Shown here piece by piece: positions 16,837 through 24,329 of a stretch of 64,000 nt of DNA. The notes under the pieces are model-generated. The model was not told the origin of the DNA and did not search any database. It saw only the letters and a list, made by a program, of their open reading frames with translations. The stretch is from Maribacter sp. MJ134 (GTDB lineage Bacteria; Bacteroidota; Bacteroidia; Flavobacteriales; Flavobacteriaceae). The stretch lies in NCBI RefSeq assembly GCF_003970695.1, contig NZ_CP034570.1, positions 1 to 64,000 on the forward strand, written 5' to 3'. The stretch's first letter is position 1, and every line of letters starts with the position of its first letter. Both the position numbers and the translations under genes were made by a program.

Positions 16837-18608
16837 TAATCGCCTATTTTTTGAAAAAGTCCGTCAAATGTACCTAATCTAGTCTTTTTACTGCCCAAAT
16901 CTCTTAAACTATTAGCCGCTTTCCAAATACCTCCATTATGTCCGTCTACATCAGGTGAAATAAAAAGTTTGCCATTAGAATAGACTTTCTGCCCCCTTGA
17001 ATATTGACCTTTCACGACTTTAAAACCGCTTGGCACCAAAGCTTCAACTTTCTTTCCAGCCTGTATGAATTTAATGACTTTAGCTCCTTTCGCTAGTTTG
17101 GTAAATGGTATTATTGCTAAAACAGCTAAAGCTTTGTCCGAATTACTGTCCCCTAGTGTATATTCGTAATAAACACCTGTTAAACCTGTTGGCTCAATGG
17201 TTGCCAGGATTTCAGCAACATCCTTCAGATTTTCATTGGTTGTATCAAGATTTTCTTGCGATTCTTTTAAATATGCTATTGCAGATGCTACATCTTCCTC
17301 ACTTTGTGCTTCATCAAGCTCATCGCTCGCTGATTTTATATCTAACCCAAATGCGTGAAGTAATGCATTTTTTGCTCGTTTCATCATTTTAGCTACTGGG
17401 TTATCATTACAACAATCCCCTTCTCCAGATGAATTTAAACCGTACTCTTTTTGTACCGTATCCCAACTTACCTCATTACCGTCTTCGTCTTCATATCTAC
17501 CAGCACCCCAATTATAAGTTGGTGCCATCCCATCAGGATCGATAAAGAAAATAGGATTGTCAAAAGCATAATTGTAAGGCGAGTGCCTCCGCATCTGTTC
17601 CGCCAGCGGGTCAAGGTTCATCCAACGCCCGATCGCGGGGTCGTAGTTCCTCGCCCCAAAATCATAGGTATCGATGTTAAGACCATTATCGAGTTCCTTG
17701 CCGTTGAACTTCCAACGCTTGGCGGCACTGTTGCCATATGGGCTTACGGTCGCCGTGGCACTGCGCATAAGAAGACCGAAGGGGTAATAGTTGTTTTCCT
17801 CGATTATCTCGTTCGCAGGGTCGATATTTCCATCATTGTCGGCATCGGTATAACTAAGCCTTACCGAACCTAGGTGGTCAGTATAGTTATAGACATAGTC
17901 ATATCCGCCTTGTCCATCGGGCGTTACATACCCTTCGGGATGATTGAAAAATTGCAATTGCGCATTCCCGACACCTCCTTCGTAAACATACCCGTTGGCG
18001 TAGAGTGTTTCCGTTCCCGTACTGGAAGTCCTTTTCAGTTTCACACCGTAAGCATCGTAAACATATTTGATGTTATCGCTCCCGAAGTTGACTTGTTCGG
18101 GCAGGTTCAGATGGTTGTAGGTTATGGAGGTGATTCCCTTGTTACGGTCAATTTTTAAATTTCCGTTAATGTCGTATTCAAAGTCGTCGTTGGTATTTGT
18201 ACCATCTTTAAAGCCATGTACCTTGTTTCCCGTATCGGCTACTTTCAACAGCTTGTTCCCGCTATCGTAATCATAGTCCAGAATATCCATATCGGTAAAC
18301 GTCGAACCACCCTGATAGCCGTTTCGATTTAAAGTCTGGATATTACCGTTCTTGTCGTAGGATATGTTACTGACATTATAATCGTTCGTATTGTCAGTAG
18401 CGCCTGTAATTCGGTTCAGGGGGTCGTAGGAATAGGTAGCAGTTTTACAATAAATGACGGTCCATAGAAATTTGACAGAATTAGTCAGTTCCCTTTCACG
18501 CTTCAAGTTTTCTATTTCTTGTTTTAATCTTTCATTTTCCTTTGCCGTCTTCGAGTCCTGACAAGAAAAAATTAAAAAAGCGAAAAAGAAAATTGTTAAT
18601 TTATTCAT
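16836..18608 (-). CDS. lipoprotein signal fused in frame to Rhs toxin tip
   Basis: 590 aa. Residues 1-16 form a lipoprotein signal (FFAFLIFSC, Cys16), and 20-45 a charged coiled-coil-like segment (KENERLKQEIENLKRERE). Tyr61-Asp62 is the junction with the Rhs tip, from which the sequence equals unit L: YD repeats, RHS core (ARNYDPAIGRW), and the Ntox21-like end. Just upstream of the junction it reads TATYSYD, itself a YD-repeat motif. With so few YD repeats it cannot form the usual Rhs shell. It may be a lipid-anchored toxin fragment or a non-functional fusion. The 5' part starts 30 bp from an attC-like site, so it is the distal gene of the cassette array. Confidence 0.7.
   Translation of the reverse strand: MNKLTIFFFAFLIFSCQDSKTAKENERLKQEIENLKRERELTNSVKFLWTVIYCKTATYSYDPLNRITGATDNTNDYNVSNISYDKNGNIQTLNRNGYQGGSTFTDMDILDYDYDSGNKLLKVADTGNKVHGFKDGTNTNDDFEYDINGNLKIDRNKGITSITYNHLNLPEQVNFGSDNIKYVYDAYGVKLKRTSSTGTETLYANGYVYEGGVGNAQLQFFNHPEGYVTPDGQGGYDYVYNYTDHLGSVRLSYTDADNDGNIDPANEIIEENNYYPFGLLMRSATATVSPYGNSAAKRWKFNGKELDNGLNIDTYDFGARNYDPAIGRWMNLDPLAEQMRRHSPYNYAFDNPIFFIDPDGMAPTYNWGAGRYEDEDGNEVSWDTVQKEYGLNSSGEGDCCNDNPVAKMMKRAKNALLHAFGLDIKSASDELDEAQSEEDVASAIAYLKESQENLDTTNENLKDVAEILATIEPTGLTGVYYEYTLGDSNSDKALAVLAIIPFTKLAKGAKVIKFIQAGKKVEALVPSGFKVVKGQYSRGQKVYSNGKLFISPDVDGHNGGIWKAANSLRDLGSKKTRLGTFDGLFQKIGD
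18424..18428 (-). other. unit junction 3: TACGA crossover at the array's outer end
   Basis: The tip side is identical to 11269. The other side (GGAATAGGTAGCAG on the plus strand) is not the element end found at the other two junctions, so this marks the flank of the array. Confidence 0.7.
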
Positions 18609-18637
18609 TGGTTAGCGTAAAAATTCATAATTGCAAG

Positions 18638-18829
18638 CAACGGTTGAGCTATGAACAGTACGGTAGCAAACCAGCGTTTGCTTTCCGCCATGCACATAGC
18701 GAAATCTTTTGGTTTTCTTTTTTTCTTTGTCCCGCTAAAAAGCAAAATCCAAAAGATTTTGCGGACTTTATAAAAATACGCAAACCCTGCGACTATAACG
18801 GAAGCCCGTATTGTTTATAGGTTTTGTTG
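18638..18829. repeat. attC-like site S1 (subtype A)
   Basis: Outer arms CTATGAACAGTACGG and CCGTATTGTTTATAG are imperfectly complementary. The inner arms are GAAATCTTTTGG and CCAAAAGATTTTGCG. It ends in GTTGTGCAAC, the start word of the next cassette. Confidence 0.7.
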
Positions 18830-18840
18830 TGCAACGTATT

Positions 18841-19668
18841 TTATTCGTAATATTCTATTAGTCTTTCCCAAACCATTCCTAATTCTCCATTTGAACTTCT
18901 CCTTTTAGAAGTCCAATTTCCATTTTTGTCATAAACATATTCGAATGATGTTTGGTGTTTTTGTTCGTCTTGTTCGTTGAACCAATTTTGAACTATCATA
19001 TTATCCATTTCATCATATTCCGACACGAATTTCGTAAAACTTCCATCAGGATTGAATTTGACTTGCAAATTTTCGTTACCGTCTTCATCGTAAGAGTATG
19101 TTCTTTTGTCTTTTAGACTACCATCAGGTTTATATCTTAACTGTTCAATTTTTTTGTTGTCAAAATTATATTTGTAAACATATTTCCATCCATTTTCACT
19201 TTCTGGTTTTTTAAGCAACATCTCAATGTTATTTCCGTCTTCATCATACTTATTAGATTGGATATTTGTCAGCTTATTTTGCGAATTATATGTTTTAACC
19301 TCAATCAAATTATTATTTGAGTCATAATGGCTAGTCCAATAACTTTTTAATTCGTCCAATGAATTTTTCTTAATTGTTTTTTGAGCAACTCCTTCTTCGT
19401 TTCTTGTATAAAAAGTTTTTTCGTAGATAGTCCCGTCTTTTTTATATTTTCCGTATTCAATTACCTTTTCATTTTTGTCATAAATCTTATATGAACTAAT
19501 GTTTGAGTCAAAAAGATTTTCTCGTTTTTTTAATTGTCCATTTTCAGGTTTGTACAAAACTTCTTTTACCATTTTTATTTTAGATTTAAGAGAGTCAGAA
19601 GCAGTTTGAGCATTTAGATTTATACCTGAATTTAAAATCAAAAACCCAATTATTATTAAATATTTCAT
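18841..19668 (-). CDS. secreted protein with YD-like repeats (cassette)
   Basis: 275 aa. The N-terminal signal peptide is MKYLIIIGFLILNSGINLNA. The mature part is built of short repeats of the form YDxxGNxx (YDSNNNLIE, YDEDGNNIE, YDEDGNENL, YDKNGNWTS), like the secreted antiparallel-sheet proteins related to Rhs/YwqK repeats. I start at ATG 19666-19668, since the upstream ATG at 19687-19689 lies in the cassette boundary word. Function unknown. The repeats are similar in kind to Rhs YD repeats but there is no RHS core motif or toxin tip. It is a single-gene cassette between words GTTGTGCAAC (18826) and GTTGCACAAC (19683). Confidence 0.7.
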   Translation of the reverse strand: MKYLIIIGFLILNSGINLNAQTASDSLKSKIKMVKEVLYKPENGQLKKRENLFDSNISSYKIYDKNEKVIEYGKYKKDGTIYEKTFYTRNEEGVAQKTIKKNSLDELKSYWTSHYDSNNNLIEVKTYNSQNKLTNIQSNKYDEDGNNIEMLLKKPESENGWKYVYKYNFDNKKIEQLRYKPDGSLKDKRTYSYDEDGNENLQVKFNPDGSFTKFVSEYDEMDNMIVQNWFNEQDEQKHQTSFEYVYDKNGNWTSKRRSSNGELGMVWERLIEYYE

Positions 19669-19689
19669 TCGGTTGTTAATATGTTGCAC

Positions 19690-19816
19690 AACGGTTTTGT
19701 GTATGATTTCGTTGCGTGTTTAAGCACTAAAGTTAGCAAATACAAACCAAATAGAAAGTCCGCGAGGACTTTCGTAAGTAGGCTATAATTAGCAATGAAT
19801 TATACACGGTGTGCCT
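19690..19816. repeat. attC-like site S2 (subtype C), interrupted by IS
   Basis: Outer arms GTGTATGATT and AATTATACAC; inner hairpin AAAGTCC/GGACTTT. After it comes an IS at 19817-21528, and the site seems to resume at 21529 with GGTTACC and the next cassette word GTTAGGCAC. Confidence 0.6.
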
Positions 19817-21528
19817 GTTGCACAAGTTAGGAAAAAAACGGGTCGTAATCATTGCCGATCGTGAGATGGATCGTAACTTTAGGTATGCAGGGAAAGAAGG
19901 GCTACCAGGAAAAGCTGTTCGCGAGCTTCCAGCTCAGCGAACGTATACCAAAGGACAATTTTTATAGACGCTTAAGAGGTACAATCGATCTGGATTTCCT
20001 CTATCGGTTGACCAAGGGATATTATGGGGAGAGCGGCCAGAAGAGCATCGACCCGGTGGTTTTCTTCAAGCTGTGTTTGGTGGGCTATTTGGAGAACATC
20101 ATCAGCGACCGCAAGCTTATCGACCATTGTTCTATGCGCTTGGACATCCTATTTTTCATTGGCTATGACATCGATGAGGAGCTGCCCTGGCACAGCACCA
20201 TAAGCAGGACCCGTCAACTGTTCCCGGAGTCCGTTTTCGAGGAGGCGTTCACCAATATTCTGTCCATGTGCGTGGAGAGGGGTATGGTGAGCGGCCATAC
20301 GCAGGCGATCGATTCGGCCCCTGTAAAGGCGAACGCAAGTATGGATACCTTGGAGCTGAAGGTGCCCGAAGAGGATTTGGAGGAGCATCTGAAAAAGATA
20401 CGTGCGATCAGTTCAATGGACAGAGAAGGACCCCACCGTAAATCCAAGAACGATAAATCGGATGAAGGTCAACGGGGTATTACTGCGAGCAAGAGGGAAC
20501 TTGACGCGATAAAGGGCCGTAACAAGAGATGGGCAAAAGACCAGGACCAACGTCCCGGTGCCGGGAACAAGGGGTCGAAATACACGAGCAACAAGACGCA
20601 TTACAGTCCCACGGATCCCGATGCCAGGATAAGCGTAAAGCCCGGGAAGGCGCGCAAGCTGAACTACCTCTCCCAATTGAGCGTGGACACGGCGCACCAC
20701 GTGATCACCGACATCAGGGCGTACCATGCCGACGGAAAGGACAATCAACAGCTACAGGATATCGTACCCCGCTTACAAAGAAGGTTATGGCAACAGGGTT
20801 TGGTGTTCGAGAACTGTGTGGCCGATACGGGTTATAGTAGCGGTGAGAACTATGCTTTTCTGGAGACCATGGGACTGAAGAGTTTCATTCCGCCCCACGG
20901 CACCTACAAGGGCGGTCCCGATGGGTTCGAGTACATCGGGGAACATGACCGTTATCTGTGTCCACAAGGAAAGGTGATCCCTTTCACCAAGGTTTTCAAG
21001 GACTACCGTACGGGAACGAAAAAGAAGGAATACAGGGCAAGGAAGCATGTCTGTACCGATTGTCCTATACGTAGCACGTGTCTGGGAAAGAGTGCACAGG
21101 AGAAGAAGTTCTCGGTGACCTATTACCGTGAAGAGTACGAACGTAATAACGAAAGGGTCAACAGTCCACAGGGGAGGTACATGAAGGGCAAGCGGCAAAG
21201 TACGGTCGAGCCCGTGTTCGGCACGCTCACACAGTTCATGGGGCTGAGGAAGGTAAATACCATCGGCCTTGCACAGGCCAACAAGGTGATGCACCTTTCG
21301 GCCATCGCCTATAATTTGAAGAAGTACCTGAAATTCGAACGAAAACGGGTAAAAAGCGGGGCGGGACAGCTTGCTTTGAAGGCATTGGCCAAAAGTGTGC
21401 TCCAAAACCTGTTTCAAGCTTCCATGACGCATCGGAATTTGGACTTCCGTTTCTGAGCCGACAAGAAAAAAGCCCCTTAAAGGGACTTGTATTCAATCTG
21501 TATTTTGAAAATCACAGGCTTGTGCAAC
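19817..21528 (+). mobile_element. IS1182/IS5-superfamily insertion sequence inside a cassette site
   Basis: 1,712 bp with 10-bp perfect ends GTTGCACAAG/CTTGTGCAAC and one transposase gene. I see no clear target duplication. The ends also look like cassette boundary words, so the unit might have been captured as a cassette. Confidence 0.65.
19885..21456 (+). CDS. IS1182/IS5-like transposase
   Basis: 523 aa from ATG 19885; a TTG at 19852 would add eleven residues, but family members as I recall start MQGKK. The N-terminal DUF772-type region is at about 15-95 (SIDPVVFFKLCLVGYLENI). The DDE-type domain follows, with acidic positions in GHTQAIDSAPVKANAS, in SVDTAHHVITDIRAYHADG and near the end in QSTVEPVFGTL. 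The middle has a Cys-rich segment (CTDCPIRSTC), usual in this group. GC content and codon use are clearly richer than in the surrounding AT-rich cassettes, which marks it as an incoming element. It is the only long plus-strand gene in the array. Confidence 0.9.
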   Translation: MQGKKGYQEKLFASFQLSERIPKDNFYRRLRGTIDLDFLYRLTKGYYGESGQKSIDPVVFFKLCLVGYLENIISDRKLIDHCSMRLDILFFIGYDIDEELPWHSTISRTRQLFPESVFEEAFTNILSMCVERGMVSGHTQAIDSAPVKANASMDTLELKVPEEDLEEHLKKIRAISSMDREGPHRKSKNDKSDEGQRGITASKRELDAIKGRNKRWAKDQDQRPGAGNKGSKYTSNKTHYSPTDPDARISVKPGKARKLNYLSQLSVDTAHHVITDIRAYHADGKDNQQLQDIVPRLQRRLWQQGLVFENCVADTGYSSGENYAFLETMGLKSFIPPHGTYKGGPDGFEYIGEHDRYLCPQGKVIPFTKVFKDYRTGTKKKEYRARKHVCTDCPIRSTCLGKSAQEKKFSVTYYREEYERNNERVNSPQGRYMKGKRQSTVEPVFGTLTQFMGLRKVNTIGLAQANKVMHLSAIAYNLKKYLKFERKRVKSGAGQLALKALAKSVLQNLFQASMTHRNLDFRF

Positions 21529-22201
21529 GGTTACCATTGTTAGGCACAGTCTTTTTCGATTTCTTGCTCAATTCCCGAGTATAACGTTTTTCCAACCGCC
21601 CAACTTTTCTATCTCTTTTTAGCATGTCGTTTTGGGTCAAATATTGAATAGCTAAAAATATTTGAATATTTCTATCTTTTAAATTCCATTCTTCGGAATG
21701 GTCAACTAAGCTTATAGAAATATCATTGATGTTATTGAAGCCCCCGACTATTTCTAGTTTTTCCGCATAGTTTTCTAAGAATCTATTTGATTTACCTAAA
21801 GCCTTTACGAAGCTAAGTATAACTGGATTTTGGCTGAAGCAAATCATTTTATGTTCATATTTTGGTTTACTAACTAAAAATGTTGAATTGCAAATCGCCC
21901 AGATTTTGTTGAACGTAGAATCCGAGATTTTAGAGTATAATTTTTTCTGTTTTTTCCAACTGATTTTTTTCCGGAGATATTTATATTCCCAGTCATTAAG
22001 TTTGGGTAAAGAACTAGTTATGCAACTCCCAAATTTTGTCCTGTCCGTATTTCCACAAAACTCAGATTGGAAAAAGTCCGTAATCAGATTCAAGTCCATA
22101 ATCTCCGATTCCGAAAAGTATGTTTTCAAGTCCATTTGAGAGCTTTGTCCAAGACAAGTCCCAAATGTCAAAAGCATGAAGTAGAGTAGAGGGAATTTCA
22201 T
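21512..22201 (-). CDS. secreted protein of unknown function (cassette)
   Basis: 229 aa from ATG 22199-22201. The signal peptide is MKFPLLYFMLLTFGTCLG. The mature part is basic and mostly helical with two Cys (FCGN, FGSCITS). Not recognised. The last codons (about VPNNGNRCTSL) are encoded by the recombination site and the end of the IS at 21528, so the stop is not its original one. Upstream in-frame extension to 22363 is just the attC-like site read as protein and should be ignored. Cassette words: GTTAGGCAC (21539) and GTGCCTAAC (22214), an exact match to the integron core-site consensus. Confidence 0.65.
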   Translation of the reverse strand: MKFPLLYFMLLTFGTCLGQSSQMDLKTYFSESEIMDLNLITDFFQSEFCGNTDRTKFGSCITSSLPKLNDWEYKYLRKKISWKKQKKLYSKISDSTFNKIWAICNSTFLVSKPKYEHKMICFSQNPVILSFVKALGKSNRFLENYAEKLEIVGGFNNINDISISLVDHSEEWNLKDRNIQIFLAIQYLTQNDMLKRDRKVGRLEKRYTRELSKKSKKTVPNNGNRCTSL

Positions 22202-22219
22202 TGGTTTAAGATTGTGCCT

Positions 22220-22408
22220 AACGGTTGAGCTATGAACAGTACGGGAGCAAACTAGCGTTTGCTTTCCGCCACGCACATAGCGAAATCTTTTTGTTTTGTT
22301 TTTTCTTTGTCCCTCTAAAAAGCAAAATCCATAAGATTTTGCGGACATCATAAAAATACGCAAACCCTGCGATTAAGCCCGAAGCCCGTATTGTTTATAG
22401 GTTGTGTT
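22220..22408. repeat. attC-like site S3 (subtype A)
   Basis: CTATGAACAGTACGGG and CCCGTATTGTTTATAG outer arms. It joins GTGCCTAAC of one cassette to GTTGTACGCT of the next. Confidence 0.7.
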
Positions 22409-22429
22409 GTACGCTGTTATTTTTCCGAT

Positions 22430-22894
22430 TCAATTTTCGAAATCCTTTATCGTTTTCCATATTTCTCCGTCTTTTATATGCCATTCAGTTCCGTCAAATC
22501 CAGAAAAAATATTGAAATCAGAGCTTTTCTTAATCAAAGTCCCTTTCGAAATTCCCTTTGCTTGCACATACATAGAGTCCGGAAGATTTGCTTTTTCAGA
22601 CAATGCTTTTAAAACTAGAATCGATTGTTTTTTAAATAATGGGTTTTTTGCGTCCTCCGTGGATTCATATAAGTCCGTTACATAATGTGCGAAAACGACA
22701 GAATCCCGCCCTTGGTTAAAAACTCGAGTAGAAAATCCCTTGAATTTCACGCTGTCCTTGTCCGAAACACTAAGCCACATAAAGTCCGACTGTTCCGTTT
22801 TTTCATTTTCCACAACTTTTTTTGAATTAGAAGTCTCCTGTCGGCACGCAATAAAAATCAAGAGAAAAGATAGTAGTAGAAGTGGTTTGTTCAT
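22430..22894 (-). CDS. small lipoprotein (cassette)
   Basis: 154 aa with a lipoprotein signal (LLLLSFLLIFIAC, Cys17). A Lys/Glu-rich linker follows, then a soluble beta-rich domain with DFMWLSVSDKDSVKFKG and a C-terminal DGTEWHIKDGEIWKTIKDFE. Probably anchored in the outer or inner membrane facing the periplasm. Function not recognised. It has a leader of only about 24 bp between the cassette word and the ATG, so transcription probably comes from read-through or a promoter in the site. Confidence 0.7.
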   Translation of the reverse strand: MNKPLLLLSFLLIFIACRQETSNSKKVVENEKTEQSDFMWLSVSDKDSVKFKGFSTRVFNQGRDSVVFAHYVTDLYESTEDAKNPLFKKQSILVLKALSEKANLPDSMYVQAKGISKGTLIKKSSDFNIFSGFDGTEWHIKDGEIWKTIKDFEN

Positions 22895-22924
22895 ATTTTA
22901 GAATGTTTTTGTATAATAGCGTAC

Positions 22925-23048
22925 AACGTCGCGTATAATTATAGTTGCGTGGTTAAGAAACTAAAATAGCAAATAAAAACTTGCCAGAGGAAAATCCGCA
23001 GGATTTTCCGAGTAAGAAATAACGGAGCAATTATTTTTATACAATGTT
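22925..23048. repeat. attC-like site S4 (subtype C)
   Basis: Outer arms CGTATAATTATAGTTGCG and GAGCAATTATTTTTATAC; inner hairpin GGAAAATCC/GGATTTTCC. Confidence 0.65.
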
Positions 23049-23278
23049 GCAAACAGGTTTCTGTATCCTTTAAAAATCCGCAACATTTTTTTTCTTTTTT
23101 TTTATGACCTTTTTAGTGTTTGAGTAAGTTCCGCTGTTTTTCTAATTCAGCACTTTCTAAATTCCGATTTACTGATGAGTGATAATCAGTCGTTTTTATA
23201 CAAAGTCAGACTACGCAAACCATTAATAAATCCGTATTATTTACGTTTCGCTTTTTCTCTTAAATACTTGTTTGCAAC
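23046..23278. repeat. cassette without a gene, copy 1
   Basis: Bounded by GTTGCAAAC and GTTTGCAAC. I find no convincing ORF on either strand. It contains the palindrome ACTGAT/ATCAGT at about 23170-23190 and an A/T-rich block. It is nearly identical to 23396-23628. Confidence 0.6.
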
Positions 23279-23398
23279 GTCGCGTATAAATATAGTTGCG
23301 TGGTTAAGAAGCTAAAATAGCAAATAAAACTTGCCAGAGGAAAATCCGCAGGATTTTCCGAGTAAGAAATAACGGAGCAATTATTTTTATACAATGTT
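23276..23398. repeat. attC-like site S5 (subtype C)
   Basis: Near copy of S4. S4 plus the gene-less cassette is a direct tandem repeat of about 350 bp (22925-23275 and 23276-23625) with scattered differences. Confidence 0.65.
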
Positions 23399-23628
23399 GC
23401 AAACAGGTTTCTGTATCCTTTAAAAATCCGCAACATTTTTTTTCTTTTTTTTTATGACCTTTTTAGTGTTTGAGTAAGTTCCGCTGTTTTTCTAATTCAG
23501 CACTCTTTAAATTCTGATTTACTGATGAGTGATAATCAGTCAATTTTGTATAAAGTCAGACTACGCACACTATTAATAAATCCGTATTATTTACGTTTCG
23601 CTTTTTCTCTTAATTACTTGTTTGCAAC
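23396..23628. repeat. cassette without a gene, copy 2
   Basis: Second copy of 23046-23278 with a few substitutions (for example CTTTAAATTCTG against CTTTCTAAATTC). No convincing ORF. Confidence 0.6.
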
Positions 23629-23817
23629 GTCTCGGCTATGGCAAGTAGGGCAGGCAAGGAAACCTTTCGTTTCCGTCTGCGCGTGTAGCCAGAGCTTTTT
23701 GTTTTGTAATTACTTTTATTTTTTTAATTGCCAAATCCAAAAGATTTGGCGGACTCAGTAAAGAAACCCAAGCCCTAAAATTAATCATTATCCGCCCTAT
23801 TTGCTATAGCCATTGTT
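23626..23817. repeat. attC-like site S6 (subtype D)
   Basis: CTATGGCAAGTAGGGC and GCCCTATTTGCTATAG outer arms; inner CCAAATCCAAAAGATTTGG. Confidence 0.7.
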
Positions 23818-24306
23818 GGCGGTAGTTTTTATTTCCTTTTCAAACTTTTGTATAGTGTAATAATTTTCAGCATTATCTGGTAAAAATTTTAAAATCCCTT
23901 TTTTTTGAATTTTCAGAGTAATTCCGTTTTCTGTTTTTTCTGCAGTTAATATTGAGTGAAAAAGTTTTCTTGGAATTTCTATTTTTAAAAAGTTTTTAGA
24001 CTTTTCCAACACCTTTAATTTTATTATTGATTTTTCAGTCAAATCAGTTATTTGATTCCAGTTTTCATCGCTGTTTTCCATATTCAATTTATGCCTCGAT
24101 TCCAGAAAATCGGTCATTTCCATTCCGTTAAATTTTTCGTAATCAAATAAATTCCAAAAAATAATTCCGAACGCAGTCCCAAACCCCATCATGGTTGGGA
24201 AAAACCAATAAAAACTATCGATACCGATTATGAAAGTCCAGATTCCAAATCCAATTGGAAAAAGTATTAAAGTTTTGTATATGAATTTTGTCGTCTTATT
24301 TTCCAT
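23797..24306 (-). CDS. membrane protein with two TM helices (cassette)
   Basis: 169 aa from ATG 24304-24306. Two hydrophobic helices at about 9-28 (TLILFPIGFGIWTFIIG) and 33-52 (FYWFFPTMMGFGTAFGIIFW) are followed by a cytosolic domain of about 110 residues resembling a PH-like beta domain (LKVLEKSKNFLKIEIPRK, GITLKIQKKGILKFLP). Not assigned. The C-terminal residues (ANNGYSK) and the stop are encoded inside site S6. Upstream in-frame sequence to 24402 is IS DNA. Confidence 0.65.
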   Translation of the reverse strand: MENKTTKFIYKTLILFPIGFGIWTFIIGIDSFYWFFPTMMGFGTAFGIIFWNLFDYEKFNGMEMTDFLESRHKLNMENSDENWNQITDLTEKSIIKLKVLEKSKNFLKIEIPRKLFHSILTAEKTENGITLKIQKKGILKFLPDNAENYYTIQKFEKEIKTTANNGYSK

Positions 24307-24324
24307 ATTGCTTAAATTACCGCC

Positions 24325-24329
24325 AACGG
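24325..24329. repeat. left end of attC-like site S7, cut by IS
   Basis: CAACGG start of a subtype E site (24325-24330 before insertion). The 4-bp ACGG at 24326-24329 is repeated at 25997-26000 as target duplication. The site continues at 25997-26121. Confidence 0.7.

Larger units (their letters stand above)
11274..18428 (-). mobile_element. Rhs-tip element, unit R
   Basis: 7,155-bp copy of unit L with all reading frames intact: seven T in both homopolymers that have six in unit L. It is the outermost unit, and its Rhs tip is joined at 18428 to unrelated upstream sequence that supplies a start codon and signal peptide. Near identity implies very recent duplication or double integration. Confidence 0.75.

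Noticed and set aside
20785..21432. 215-codon minus-strand ORF opposite the other transposase
   Set aside because: Antisense shadow of a GC-rich gene.
19817..21528. The IS as a true gene cassette, because its ends resemble boundary words
   Set aside because: The ends are a perfect 10-bp terminal repeat around a transposase, which an IS explains; kept only as a note.
22925..23625. Direct repeat of about 350 bp as a possible CRISPR or satellite
   Set aside because: Only two copies; each is a cassette site plus gene-less cassette with boundary words. No CRISPR-like short repeat and spacer pattern in the window.
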